A DNA stretch of 64,000 nucleotides. It comes from Biancaea sappan. Lineage: Eukaryota; Streptophyta; Magnoliopsida; Fabales; Fabaceae. Below the pieces are notes generated by a model that was not told where the DNA came from, ran no database searches, and saw nothing but the letters and a program-made list of their open reading frames with translations. The translations under genes were made by a program, and so were the position numbers. Numbering within the stretch: position 1 is the stretch's first letter; the number at the start of each line of letters is the position of its first letter. This document shows, in pieces, positions 11,851 to 22,330 of the stretch. Location: the NCBI GenBank assembly GCA_037074585.1, contig CM073496.1:45325001-45389000 (forward strand), given 5' to 3'.

Positions 11851-11857
11851 TATAAGA
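11851..11857 (+). promoter_or_regulatory. TATA box of gene B
   Basis: CTCTATAAGAACT lies about 120 bp upstream of the ATG at 11973, in a CT-rich plant-like core promoter. This predicts a leader of about 90 nt and mirrors the layout of gene A. Confidence 0.55.
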
Positions 11858-11972
11858 ACTGTCCCAACGTTCTCAGTTACCACACCACAAAGAGTAATCA
11901 TATCTGAGCCTACAACTTCCCAGCGTTCCTCTCTTCTCATACTCCCACATAAATTTCTAAATTTTTCAAATC

Positions 11973-12437
11973 ATGGCCACAAGGAAGTACATTGATCTCA
12001 CAGAGGATGCCAAGAGAGAAGAGCTCGACTTAAACTTAAGTCTAGGCAAAGACAAGGGCAAAAGACCTTTTGAAGGGTCTTTAGAGAAGCATATGGAGAA
12101 GAAAATGAAGAAGAACGAGGAAGCTGAGGAGACTAGCACGGCCCATACCTCGGAGGACAAAATAGCCTGTCTAGAGCAGGAGGTGAAAAATCTGAAAAAG
12201 ATGATAGGAGACCTGGAGAAGTTAACTAAACGCAATCATGCAGAAATGACTTCAAGAATAGACAGGTTCTTCTATTGGTCTACCCAGTGCTTCTGCAATC
12301 AACAACAAAGAAGTGTTGATTGTATGAATGGGATTTACACTACCCTCCGCGACATTGCTCTGTCTCTCGCTCCAAGGAATGGTCGAGGGGTGATGATACA
12401 ATACAACCCTCCTAATCCGAGACCACCTCGCTTTTAG
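11973..12437 (+). CDS. Retroelement-borne EAR-motif coiled-coil protein B
   Basis: An intact 154-residue ORF antisense to the LTR element, near its primer-binding site. It is homologous to protein A: the same EAR-like LDLNLSL at residues 18-24, a KGKRPFE/KNKRSME-like stretch, a Lys-rich cluster (42-47 EKKMKK), a coiled-coil segment (about 63-92), then SRIDR, STQCF.NQQQR and VDCMNG at 115-120, and a Pro-rich end. It lacks about two of the three 11-residue repeats of protein A. Start choice: first ATG after the TATA box, in ATGGCC context as in gene A. No database family is recognised. The shared motif position and conserved C-terminal block suggest a duplicated functional gene, not chance ORFs. 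Confidence 0.75.
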   Translation: MATRKYIDLTEDAKREELDLNLSLGKDKGKRPFEGSLEKHMEKKMKKNEEAEETSTAHTSEDKIACLEQEVKNLKKMIGDLEKLTKRNHAEMTSRIDRFFYWSTQCFCNQQQRSVDCMNGIYTTLRDIALSLAPRNGRGVMIQYNPPNPRPPRF

Positions 12438-12446
12438 ATTACTCAT

Positions 12447-12880
12447 GCATGAGTAATTTTCTTTTTTTTTTTTGCAATGTAATCCTTCCGCTTTTAATGC
12501 CAGTGGTTTCTTTTATGGGATGATACTAAAAAAAATAGTAATAATAAAATTAAGAAAGATAAAGGAAATCATTCACACAAAATCAATCATGAATTCAACA
12601 TATAAAGCCCCACACATACAATTTGATCCGACAGCAATGGAATCAAAATAATAATAACCTTTCCTTTACCGGGTTCAAAAGTATAGCCATATCTGTCTAA
12701 AACTAAAACTAAAAACATAATTCCTAAGAAAAAAACAAGTCTCGGAGGGAAAGGAAATGAAAACATCATACAGGACCTTCAATGGAGCCATCTCTCTATA
12801 GTCGTGCCCGGGTTCACCACGATAGAGGAGATCCCACTAAGGTTACCTTACTCTGTAATCGGTAGGAGACCTAATCCCAA
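12447..12880. other. Leader-side internal region of the LTR element
   Basis: Non-coding DNA between gene B and the primer-binding site; on the minus strand it is the untranslated leader after the 5' LTR. No ORF of interest. Confidence 0.5.
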
Positions 12881-12881
12881 A

Positions 12882-12893
12882 GCTCTGATACCA
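12882..12893 (-). other. Primer-binding site, initiator tRNA-Met
   Basis: The minus strand reads TGGTATCAGAGC three bases from the 5' LTR, complementary to the 3' end of plant initiator tRNA-Met. This fixes the element's orientation. Confidence 0.9.
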
Positions 12894-12896
12894 ACT

Positions 12897-15306
12897 TGTC
12901 ACGTCCCAAAATTTGAGCACGTGACCGGCACGGAAAGTGAATTTCATTTCACCTCCGTAAGCCTATCTTTCTCTTAAAAAAAAATCATACAATTCTTTTT
13001 CATGCAACCAAAACGAGTTCTGTATACATACTACAATTACTCACATTACATCACTGAATGAACCTACCCGATTACAGAGATTTCTAGATTTATACAACTT
13101 AGAATAAAACTTAACTATTATACCTTTATCCTGAACAAATGAAAAGGTAATTATGGACTAAGGATCCATAATTCCTTGTTCCGATATTTACCTTCAGCTG
13201 TCAACTCTGAAAAAAAAATATCAATAAGAGGGGTATGAGCAAACCACGTGCCCAGTGAGTAGATAACACAATACTATGACAAAATAAAAATCATGCATCA
13301 TAATGATAACATGCAGCAATCATACGTAGATCGATCATCATATGATATAATATTATTCATAATACTTCACAACAATATCCAAGTGAATCAAATGCATTTC
13401 AACAAAATTCAAAATTCACAACAGCAATCGATGAAATCAATTTCACACACAATTCCCGTACCAACCGGGTCGTCCAGAATACCTCTGGATCGTTGCCCGC
13501 AGCCCCCGCCGCATCCACCCTTATCGCTCCATTTATATTCTCCACCCTTATAGCTTCACATAGATTTCTCCATGGGGTGCACCACCATGCCTTTCCTTTC
13601 CAGTCAAACACAATCACAATCACATATAAAAACATCCTCAATCATAATCTTGAGCCACATACACAACTCAGTCATTTACAATTCAAGCCACAACATAATC
13701 AATGTGGTTCCAGCAACATAGCATGTATATAACATAACCCATAATATAGAACAATTATTCAACAATAACATACTTCAACTATCCGCATATGATTGAACTC
13801 AACAATCAGAGTATGATACATTTCAACTCAGTTCACATGTCATTCACAATCCATCATATAACCTCATTCATGAGAAAATAAGAAAATATAATTATATACA
13901 TCACCTGGCACGTTCCACAATTGTTTGTCTCATCATCCCACATCATTCTCTTCAAATTTGGATATTCAACATATTTTCACTATGATGCAAAAAGTCAATA
14001 ACAAAGATATTTAATCATAGCAAGTATTAACCCACTCACCTGGATTTCATGCTCTCAGCACTCCCACCTTGCACTTGACCATTCCTATTGTAACCAGATA
14101 AAAACCATCAGGGTTACGAAATAGAGAAATTTCCTACCACTACTCTCGACCTTCATCCACTTCTCAAATCATAACTCCTAACTGGTAATGAATATCCAGA
14201 TGAAACTTATACCATTGGAAACTAGACTCAAAGAGCTTTTCAACGATATTTAAAAAAAAAACTGATGCTACAGTAACGGTCAACAGTCAACGCAGCTACA
14301 GTAACGTTGACCGAGTCAACGCTACAGTAACGAGAAAATCTGGAAAAATTTTCTCGGTGAACAGTAATTCTGGGGAAAATTTTCGATGTTCTTCGTGTTC
14401 TTCATCCAAAAATCCAAAAATCATATCTAAAACAACATTTCTTTTGATTTCTTCCATGGGTTTTCATCCTTAATGTCTAAGGAGTGTTTTAACACCAAAA
14501 CCCCCAATTTCTACCAACAATCCAAGCTCAAATCTCAAATTTTCATCAAGAACACTAACTTTTTCAAATATCCAAATTCTATGAATTTCTCATAGTTTTC
14601 TCCAAATTTCTTGTTCTAATAACATCATAAACCACCTAGGAATGTTTTAGATTAACATCCACACTTAAATTCATCCATTAAAATATTCTACAAAAATTTT
14701 GGAAAAATAATAACCAAGGATTTGATCTTGTAATAAGAGGAAGAAGAAGAAGAACATCAACTTACCAATCATCCTAACTTTCATAGCTTCCTTCCCAAAG
14801 CAAAAATTGCATGAATGATTGATGAAGAAATTCCTTTGCAAGCATAATCGAGAGAGAGAGAAAGTGAAGCTACGGGAGGGAGAATGAGAAAAAGAAAAGA
14901 ATAAGGAGAAGTGTATACGCGTGGGCCCCACCAATTTCTTTTTCGATAAAATCGCTCATAGCCACCTTAGCTTATAAGATTTGTTCACTTTAATCCCTCT
15001 CGATGTCTCAAACTCCACTTTAACCTCGAATCCATCATCTTTTCAGTACCGGACTCATAATTCATTCCCATAAGCTCTATTTTTCTTCTCGGGTTCCTAC
15101 TTGGTCATTTTTCAAAAGTCCTCTATACTTTCTTTTCTTTTCACTTTAGTCCTTGAGAATTTGTAAAAATTTCCTAAATTAAAAATAAAAATTTCTATTC
15201 TCACATTTTCTTCACTAATTCAAAAAGAAAATTTTTACGTAATTAAATTTTTCACTAAACTTCAAAATAGGCTTTAAATATTCATATAAATTCTTGGGAT
15301 ATTACA
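12897..15306 (-). repeat. 5' LTR of the non-autonomous element
   Basis: 2410 bp, TG...CA, nearly identical to 7469-9880. A CTTATAAGC word on the minus strand near 14965-14975 is a candidate LTR promoter TATA box. Confidence 0.95.
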
Positions 15307-16874
15307 GATTCCTACTGCTGGTGTCGGTGGTTTATGAATTATGATTGCTTCAAATTTGTTTTCTTAGTTTTTGATTTTTGTTTTTGATTCCTTATTATAC
15401 ATGAATTAATTTCAGTTTGATTAAGGAAAAAAAGATTGGATGAATGGATGAATTAGTTTCAATTTATGTTACAGAACATTAGGAATAGAATGGATGAATT
15501 TAATGAATTAGTCAATTGATCAATTCAATTTGATTAAGGGGACAAAATGAAAAAGATAGTGCTGACTATTAACAAGTTTATTTTATTGAGAAATTGTAGT
15601 CTTTAATTCTCCATTGATTGATTCTTAGTCATGGATAATAATCAATCATCAGAAAGAGGGGAAAATCAATCTACAGCAGCCTCTTCTACTTCATCAGTTC
15701 ATCGGAAATTTGATCTGGGGTGGGAATATGTTGCTTTTAAAAAAGAGGGGAAAGCCAATGTGTATACCTGTTTATTTTGTTCATCAACTTATAGAAGAGG
15801 AGGCATAAATAGAATGAAGCAACATCTTGCTGGCAAAATAGGTCAAATTAGTTCTTGTAAGAAGGTGCCACATGATGTTCACCATAAAATGATTGAGTCA
15901 TTGAAACAAGTGCAAATGAAGCCAACAAATGATGAGATTGATGAAGCATATGATCAGCTTAATAAAAATGAAAATGTACAAGAAGTTGAGGAAGTTCAAC
16001 CAACTAAAAAACAATTACTTGTTCAAGGGAAAAGAAAAAGTGTAGGCAATTATTTTGCTCCTAGGACAACTCCAGGATCCCAATCGAGTCTTAAAAGTGT
16101 ACTATCTAGCAAAGAAGCCATAAATAATGTTGACTTGACAATTGCTAGGTGGTTTTATGATGCATATATTCTTTTTAATGCAATACAATCTCCTTATTTT
16201 CCTTATGCTTTAGATGCGATTGCAGCTATTAGACTTGAGTATAAAGGATCAAATTATTATTAATTGAGGACAAGGACAAATTTGTTAGGAGATTGTAAAA
16301 AGAATGTCAATTACTCGTTGATGGTTATCGAAGCAATTGGGTTAAGATGGATTGTACTATCATGGCTGATGGTTGGACCAATCAAAGATAAAGAGCTTTG
16401 ATCAACTTCTTAGTTTATTGTCCTAAAGGCATGACTTTTGTGAAATCTGTTGATGCCTCAGATATAGTAAAAGATGCAAGTAACTTGTGTAACTTGTTTT
16501 GTGAAATCATTGAGTGGGTGGGACCAGCTAATGTTGTTCATGTAATGACTGATAATGCAGCCAATTATGTAGCAGCGGGCAGATTGATACATGATAAATA
16601 TGAGCACATCTTTTGGTCACCTTGTGTTGCACATTGCTTGAACTTGCTTCTAAAGGACATTTGCAGTATGCCTCATATAGCAGATCTTACATCAAAGGTA
16701 TCAAAGATAATTGTCCTTATTTATAATCATATGGTTTTCTTATCTTGGCTTAGAAAAAGAAAAGGTTGGAGAGAAATTATGCTTCCTAGAGTGACTAAAT
16801 TTGCCACCACTTTTATTACTTTGAAGAGCATTCATGATCATAAGACTGATTTACAAGCTTTGGTGGTGGATAAG

Positions 16875-19233
16875 TGTCACGTCCCAAAATCTGAGCACGT
16901 GACCGGCACGGAAAGTGAATTTCATTTCACCTCCATAAGCCTATCTTTCTCTTAATCATCATACAATTCTGTTTCATGCAACCAAACCGAATTCTTTATA
17001 CATACTACAATCATTCACATTATATCACTGAATGAACCTACCCGATTACAGAGATTTCTAGATTTATACAACTTAGAATAAGACTTAACTATTATACCTT
17101 TATCCTGAACAAATAAAAAGGTAATCATGGACTAAGGATCCATAATTCCTTGTTCCGATATTTACCTTCAGCTGTCAACTCTGAAAAAAATATCAATAAG
17201 AGGGGTATGAGCAAACCACGTGCCCAGTGAGTAGATAACACAACACTATGACAAAAAAATATCATACATCATAATGATAACATGCAGCAATCATACGTAA
17301 ATCGATCAACATATGATATGATATTATTCGTAGTACTTCACGACAATATCCAAATAAATCAAATACATTTCAACATAATTCAAAAGTTCACAACAACAAT
17401 CGGTAAAATCAATTTAACACAAATTTTCCGTACCAACCGGGTCGTCCAGAATACCTCTGGATCGTTGCCCGCGGCCCCCGTCGCATCCACCCTTATCGCT
17501 CCATTTATAATCTCCACCCTTATAACTTCACATAAATTTCTCCATGGGGTGCACCACCATGCCTTTCCTTTCCAGTCAAACACAATCACAATCATATATA
17601 AAAACATCCTCAATCATAATCTTGAGCCACATACACAACTCAGTCATTTACAATTCAAGCCACAACATAATCAATGTGGTTCCAACAACATAGCATGTAT
17701 ACAACATAACCCATAATATAGAACAATTATTCAACTCAGTTCACATGCCATTCATAATCCATCATATAACCTCCATTCATGGGAAAATAAGAAAATATAA
17801 TTATATACATTACCAGACACGTTCCACAATTGTTTATGCCTCATCGTTCCACATCATCCTCTTCAAACTTGGATATACAACATATTTTCACTATGATGCA
17901 AAAAGTCAATAACAGATATTTAATCATAGCAAGTATTAACCCACTCACCTGGATTTCACGCTCTCGGCACTCCCACTTTTCACCTTGACCATTCCTATTG
18001 TAACCAGACAAAAACCATCAAGGTTACGAAATAGAGAAATTTCCTACCACTACTCTCGACCTTTACTCACATCTTAAGTCATAACTCCTAATCGGTAATG
18101 AATATCTAAATTAAACTTATACCATTGGAAACTAGACTTAAACATCTTTCCAACGATATAAAGTTTGCCCAAAACGGAGTCCGGATGAAGAAGTTATGGC
18201 CGATTGAAAATAAGCTAAGGTTTTCCGGCACACCTGGCGCCTGGGCACCACCCATGCCCGGCGCCTGGGCACCACCCATGCCCGGCGCCTGGGCGCCATG
18301 CCTTTCTCTTCCCCACATGTCCTTGGCGCCTAGGCGCCACACATGGCGCTTGGGCGCCACGATCGCGACCCTTCGCGACTTTCTCTCGGTTTTGACCCGA
18401 ATCTGGCCAAATCTTCACCGTTTTTCATGATTTCTTCCATGGGATCTCACCCTTAATGTCTAAGGAGCATTTAGACACCAAAATCACCAATTTTAATCGA
18501 GAAACGAAGCCAAAATCTCGATTTTTCCTCAAACACTCTTAAAACTAGAAAATAGGGAAAAACTTAAGAAATAGAAATTTCTACCTCGATTCCTTGCTTT
18601 CCCTACGTTGCTTGGCTCCTAGAGGCTCGCCCCGTAGCCCGAGATCCACCCTTCAAAGCCCGGTTGTAGAGTTGGAGTGTAGAGAGAGAAATTAGAGAGA
18701 AGGAAGAGAGAAAGAGAGGAGAGAAAGTGAAGAGAGAGAAAGGAAAGGAGAAAAATGAATAAAAAATAGGTGAGGCCACCTATATACTCGCCCGAGGTGA
18801 AATTATCACTTGCTCTACAATTGACCCTCAGTCAAGACTAGCAAAAGCAAATTCATAAAATCTCACCTCAGGTGTTTCTAAATCCTAGGTGCCCCACAGA
18901 TTTCCTTATTTCACTTTAGTCCCTCTCAATGTCTCAAACTTCACTTTAACCTCAAATTCATCATCCTTTCGGTACCGGACTCATAATTCATTCCCATAAG
19001 CTCTATTCTTCTTCTCGGGTTCCTACTTGGTCATTTCTCAAAAGTCCTCTATACTTTCTTTTCTTTTCACTTTAGTCCTTGAGAATCTGTAAAAATTTCC
19101 TCAATTAAAAATTAAAATTTCTATTCCCACATTTTCTTCACTAATTCAAAAAGCAAATTTTCCACGTAATTAAATTTTTCACTAAACTTCAAATTAGACT
19201 TTAAATATTCATATAAATTCTTGGGATATTACA
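16875..19233 (-). repeat. Solo LTR of the same family inside the hAT transposase
   Basis: 2359 bp, from TGTCACGTCCC to GGGATATTACA, flanked by the 5 bp target duplication ATAAG (16870-16874 and 19234-19238). It aligns with the two LTRs above at both ends and in most of the middle, but has a different GC-rich module at about 18150-18400. It is the product of LTR-LTR recombination after insertion and cuts the transposase core. Confidence 0.95.
18236..18360. repeat. GGCGCC-rich tandem repeat in the solo LTR
   Basis: 24 bp units begin at 18236, 18260 and 18284 (GGCGCCTGGGCACCACCC...). Further GGCGCCTAGGCGCC and GGCGCTTGGGCGCC words continue to about 18360. The GC content is far above the surroundings. 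The full-length element has CTACAGTAACG repeats at this position instead. Confidence 0.85.
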
Positions 19234-20879
19234 ATAAGCATTTTACAGGTCATAAGTTAGCAAAGACTATTACTGGAAAGGTTGTAAGTGCTATCACGCT
19301 TGATAGTAAATTTTGGAATGATTGTTTCATTATAGTGAAGTTTGTGGCTCCTATAATCCGATTGTTACGGATTGTTGATTCAGATGAACAGCCTTCTTTG
19401 GGGTATGTTTATGAAGGGATGCTAAGGATAAAACATGCTATAAAGGAAATATTTAAGAATAAGGAGCATATGTATAAGCCTTACACAGACATCATTAAGG
19501 CTCGATAGAATAAGTACTTGAAGCGTAATTTTCATGCAGTAGCGTATTTTTTAAATCTTACCTTCTTTTATGATGCATCTTTTGTTGAGAGTAATAAGAT
19601 CATGCAAGCACTTCTTAACATATTTGACATCAGAAGTATATGTAAGGACATATCAGGTGCCATTAAAGAACTCCAACTATATCGTGATCGTGAAGGAACC
19701 TTCAGTCGGGAAAGTGCTTATAAGGCTAGCAAGACTATACGACCTGGTTAGTACCATTCTAACATAAATATTTTCTTATTTTAATCTTTAGTTGGATTAT
19801 AAAGTATATTTTAATGGTTTGAATCTTTTGATTTTGTAGATCAATGGTGGTTCATGTATGGGGGGAGTGTTCCAACTTTACAAAAGTTGGCAATTTAACT
19901 TCTTAGTTAAGCATTATCTTCTTTGGGCTGTGAGCATAATTGGAGTCTCTTTGAACGTATTCATACAAAGAGAATAAACAAATTAAAACATCAAAAATTA
20001 AATGACCATGTTTATGTTACATATAATTTGCATTTAAAGAATAGGTATATTGATTTCTTTTTAGTTTAGTATGTCATTTAGTTTTGTCATGACTCATAAT
20101 TAAATCATTGTTATTTTCATGATTTATTTTAGGTTGCAATACAAGAAGAGAAATTATGATCCTATTGATTATAAATCTATTGACAAAATTGATTTTTGGA
20201 TTGTTGAAGAAGCATCCCTTGAATTTAATGATAATGAGTTTTAGAATGATATTTATGACGAGACCGCAATTCCTATACTTGGTGAATCTTCAAGACTTGA
20301 TAGAGGTTAGTTTTTTTTTTAAAAAAAAACAAATTAGATAAATTATGTATAAGTATTAATCTTGTTAGTTGTTACGTAATGTATTTTTTTAACTTTATTT
20401 CTTACTTAGGTGATGAAGAGGACATTATAGATCAAGATCAACCAAATGAAGAATCACTTGAGTATTTTATCCCTGGATTTGATAAATATAACAGTAGTCC
20501 TCCTGAGTTTAATATAAATTAATTAATGTTATTTTGTTAGTTTTTGTTTATTGTGGATGTAATTTTGATTTGTTGAGTATTGTGGATGTTATGAATTGTT
20601 GATGTTATGAAATATGAATTATAGATTAATTTTTTTTATTTCTTTCACTTACTGATATGAATTTTTAATTATATTAAGTATTTTAATATTTTAAATTATA
20701 TATATATATATAATATTTTTTAATTATCACCAGTTCAACCACGGTACGACCATTGAACCTTTAACAAGTACTTCCACCGGTTCAATGACCGGTTCAATTT
20801 TGAAAACTATGGATATAACACATATTCAAATTTAGATATTTATTTACTTCAGCACAAGTTATTAAAAACTTCTTCATAT

Positions 20880-21369
20880 ACTATATATGATGTTGTTGTT
20901 GGTAGAACTACCATCTTTATCAAAAATCAAAATTTTCAAATCATTCATGTTTTCCACTCTTGAAACTGCCACATATAGTTGTCTATATATAAAGACTGTG
21001 CTTGTCAATTACAAGTCAACTACTAAAAGTAATTAACCTTGACTTTTGTTATTGTCATTACAAAGTATAATGTTATTGAAAAATAGCGTCTTCTAAGTTG
21101 AAAAGCCAATCTTGAATATGATGGAGTAATTATTATTATAGGAATCATAACATTTTCTCCAATATTTTTTTTCTAGAGATACTTATTGCTTTGATGACAT
21201 GCTTACCAAGTTGAGACATAATGAGTTTACTACCGTTACAAAGACTTATTGATTTCTTAGTTTTTCTAAATAACGTTATTTGAGCATTCATCTTTAACTT
21301 TAGTTCATGGTGATATTGTTCAAAAATTCTTGTGTGTAGAGGTCGTCAACTGTATCAATATTTTCATCG
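20880..21369 (-). pseudogene. Helitron PIF1-like helicase, C-terminal relic
   Basis: On the minus strand, broken frames read EFLNNI, KLKMNAQITLFRKT, SLCNGSKLIMSQLGKHVI, MIP.I, SRLAFQLRRRYFSI, FVMTITK and QLYVAVSRVENMNDLKILIFD. This order matches the C-terminal part of plant Helitron RepHel helicases, ending with the QLYVA.SRV motif. Stops and shifts show an old relic. The Rep domain was not found. Confidence 0.75.
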
Positions 21370-21389
21370 GCTTTACAAAATTAACATAT

Positions 21390-22330
21390 TACATAATTAA
21401 ATTTTATATTTAGTATGAATTCGAATTAAAAATTACATAGTGTCCAAAATTACATAATTTCAGAACTTCCACATTAAATTAAATAATTAACTAATTAATA
21501 ATTTTGATTCTTTAACCTAATACTATGTCATCAGGTAGTGCATTAAATTTTAAAAGATTTACTTATATAATTAACAAATTACATAATTAATTATTCTATT
21601 AAGCATGTGATCAAAATAAAAATTACACAATTAACAATTTTGAATCTTTATATACGATAATTTTTAATTTGAAAAGAAATCAATGTCACGAATTCATTCT
21701 TAATTCACATATAATTTAATAATCTCGTTAAATCCAATTATAATGAATATTAGGATAGCATTCTAGATTTAATTACATAATTAACAAATCAATATTAATT
21801 TATGTATTAATTAAGCATGCAATTAAATTAGAAGATTACAAATTTTGAATTTAAATTTTTTAATTCACATACTAATCATGCAACCATCATGCAATCAAAT
21901 CCTAAATTAGATAATTTTAATTATATGACGTCATGCTATATGTGTCATTTGGTAGTTTAATAAATTTGGAAAGATTTTACGAAATTAACATAATAAAGAA
22001 TTAAATTTTGTACTAAGGTTGAGTTTGAATTGAAAATCACCTAGTGTCCAAAATTACATAATTATGGAACTCCCACACTAAATAAAATAATTAACTAATT
22101 TTGATTCTTTGACCTAATACTATGTCATCAAGTAGTGAATTAAATTTGGAAAGATTTACTTATAGAATTAATAAATTACAAAATTAATTCTTCTACTAAG
22201 TATGTGATTAAAATAAAAATTACCTAATTAACAATTTTGAATCTTTTTATACAATATTTTTTAATTTGGAAAGAAATCAAAGTCACACAAATTCATCCTT
22301 AATTCAAGTAGAATTCAATAATTTATAATG
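21390..22330. repeat. Direct duplication of about 300 bp, spaced by about 600 bp
   Basis: The stretches around 21390-21720 and 21990-22330 align along their length, sharing AGTGTCCAAAATTACATAAT, CCTAATACTATGTCATCA and AACAATTTTGAATCTTT with moderate divergence. No coding content is seen. It may belong to the Helitron or to its target. Confidence 0.75.

Larger units (their letters stand above)
7469..15306 (-). mobile_element. Full-length non-autonomous LTR retrotransposon carrying two EAR-motif genes
   Basis: Two LTRs of 2412 and 2410 bp flank a 3016 bp interior, and GATTC (7464-7468 and 15307-15311) is the 5 bp target duplication. The primer site complementary to initiator tRNA-Met (12882-12893) and the purine tract (9881-9895) place the element on the minus strand. 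LTR ends reading TGTAATATCCC...GGGACGTGACA and the tRNA-Met primer site resemble Tekay/Del-type Ty3/gypsy elements (inference). No gag, protease, RT or integrase is present, so it is a large retrotransposon derivative mobilised in trans. Its interior carries two divergent homologous genes. Six substitutions and two 1-bp indels between the LTRs (counted by eye) show a recent insertion. It disrupts the 5' part of the hAT element. Confidence 0.95.
15631..20522 (+). pseudogene. hAT transposase, interrupted and decayed
   Basis: The start at 15631 gives an N-terminal BED-type zinc finger (residues about 27-75, with CLFC and a later MKQHLAG). A DUF659-like RNase-H core follows (16398-16872, with VMTDNAANY and SPCVAHCLNLLL). 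After the solo LTR (16875-19233) the same reading continues (19240-19748). The C-terminal hAT dimerisation region is at about 19843-20050 (WWFMYGGSVPTLQKLA, GCEHNWSLFERIHTKR), and terminal exons run to the stop at 20520. Several stops and shifts (near 16261, 16300, 16390, 19507, 19900) plus the LTR insertion make it non-functional. The spliced order matches plant hAT transposases of about 700 residues. Confidence 0.9.
6741..20812 (+). mobile_element. hAT transposon, split by two LTR-element insertions
   Basis: The ends are imperfect inverted repeats: CCATTGATTGAAGAATCGGACCGG at the left (written as the motif pair CCATTGATTGAAGAATCG + GACCGG) against the reverse complement of the right end, beginning CCATAGTTTTCAAAATTG. 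Flanking 8-mers AGATAAAA (6733-6740) and ATATAACA (20813-20820) match at 6 of 8 bases. Both subterminal regions are rich in ACCGG/CCGGT words, as expected for transposase-binding regions. Without its two insertions the element is about 3.9 kb, a normal size for an autonomous hAT. It lies between the Helitron helicase relic and the candidate Helitron 3' end. Confidence 0.75.

Noticed and set aside
18106..18430. Pro/Ala/Gly-rich frames at the GC-rich repeat
   Set aside because: Translations of a 24 bp DNA tandem repeat in an LTR.
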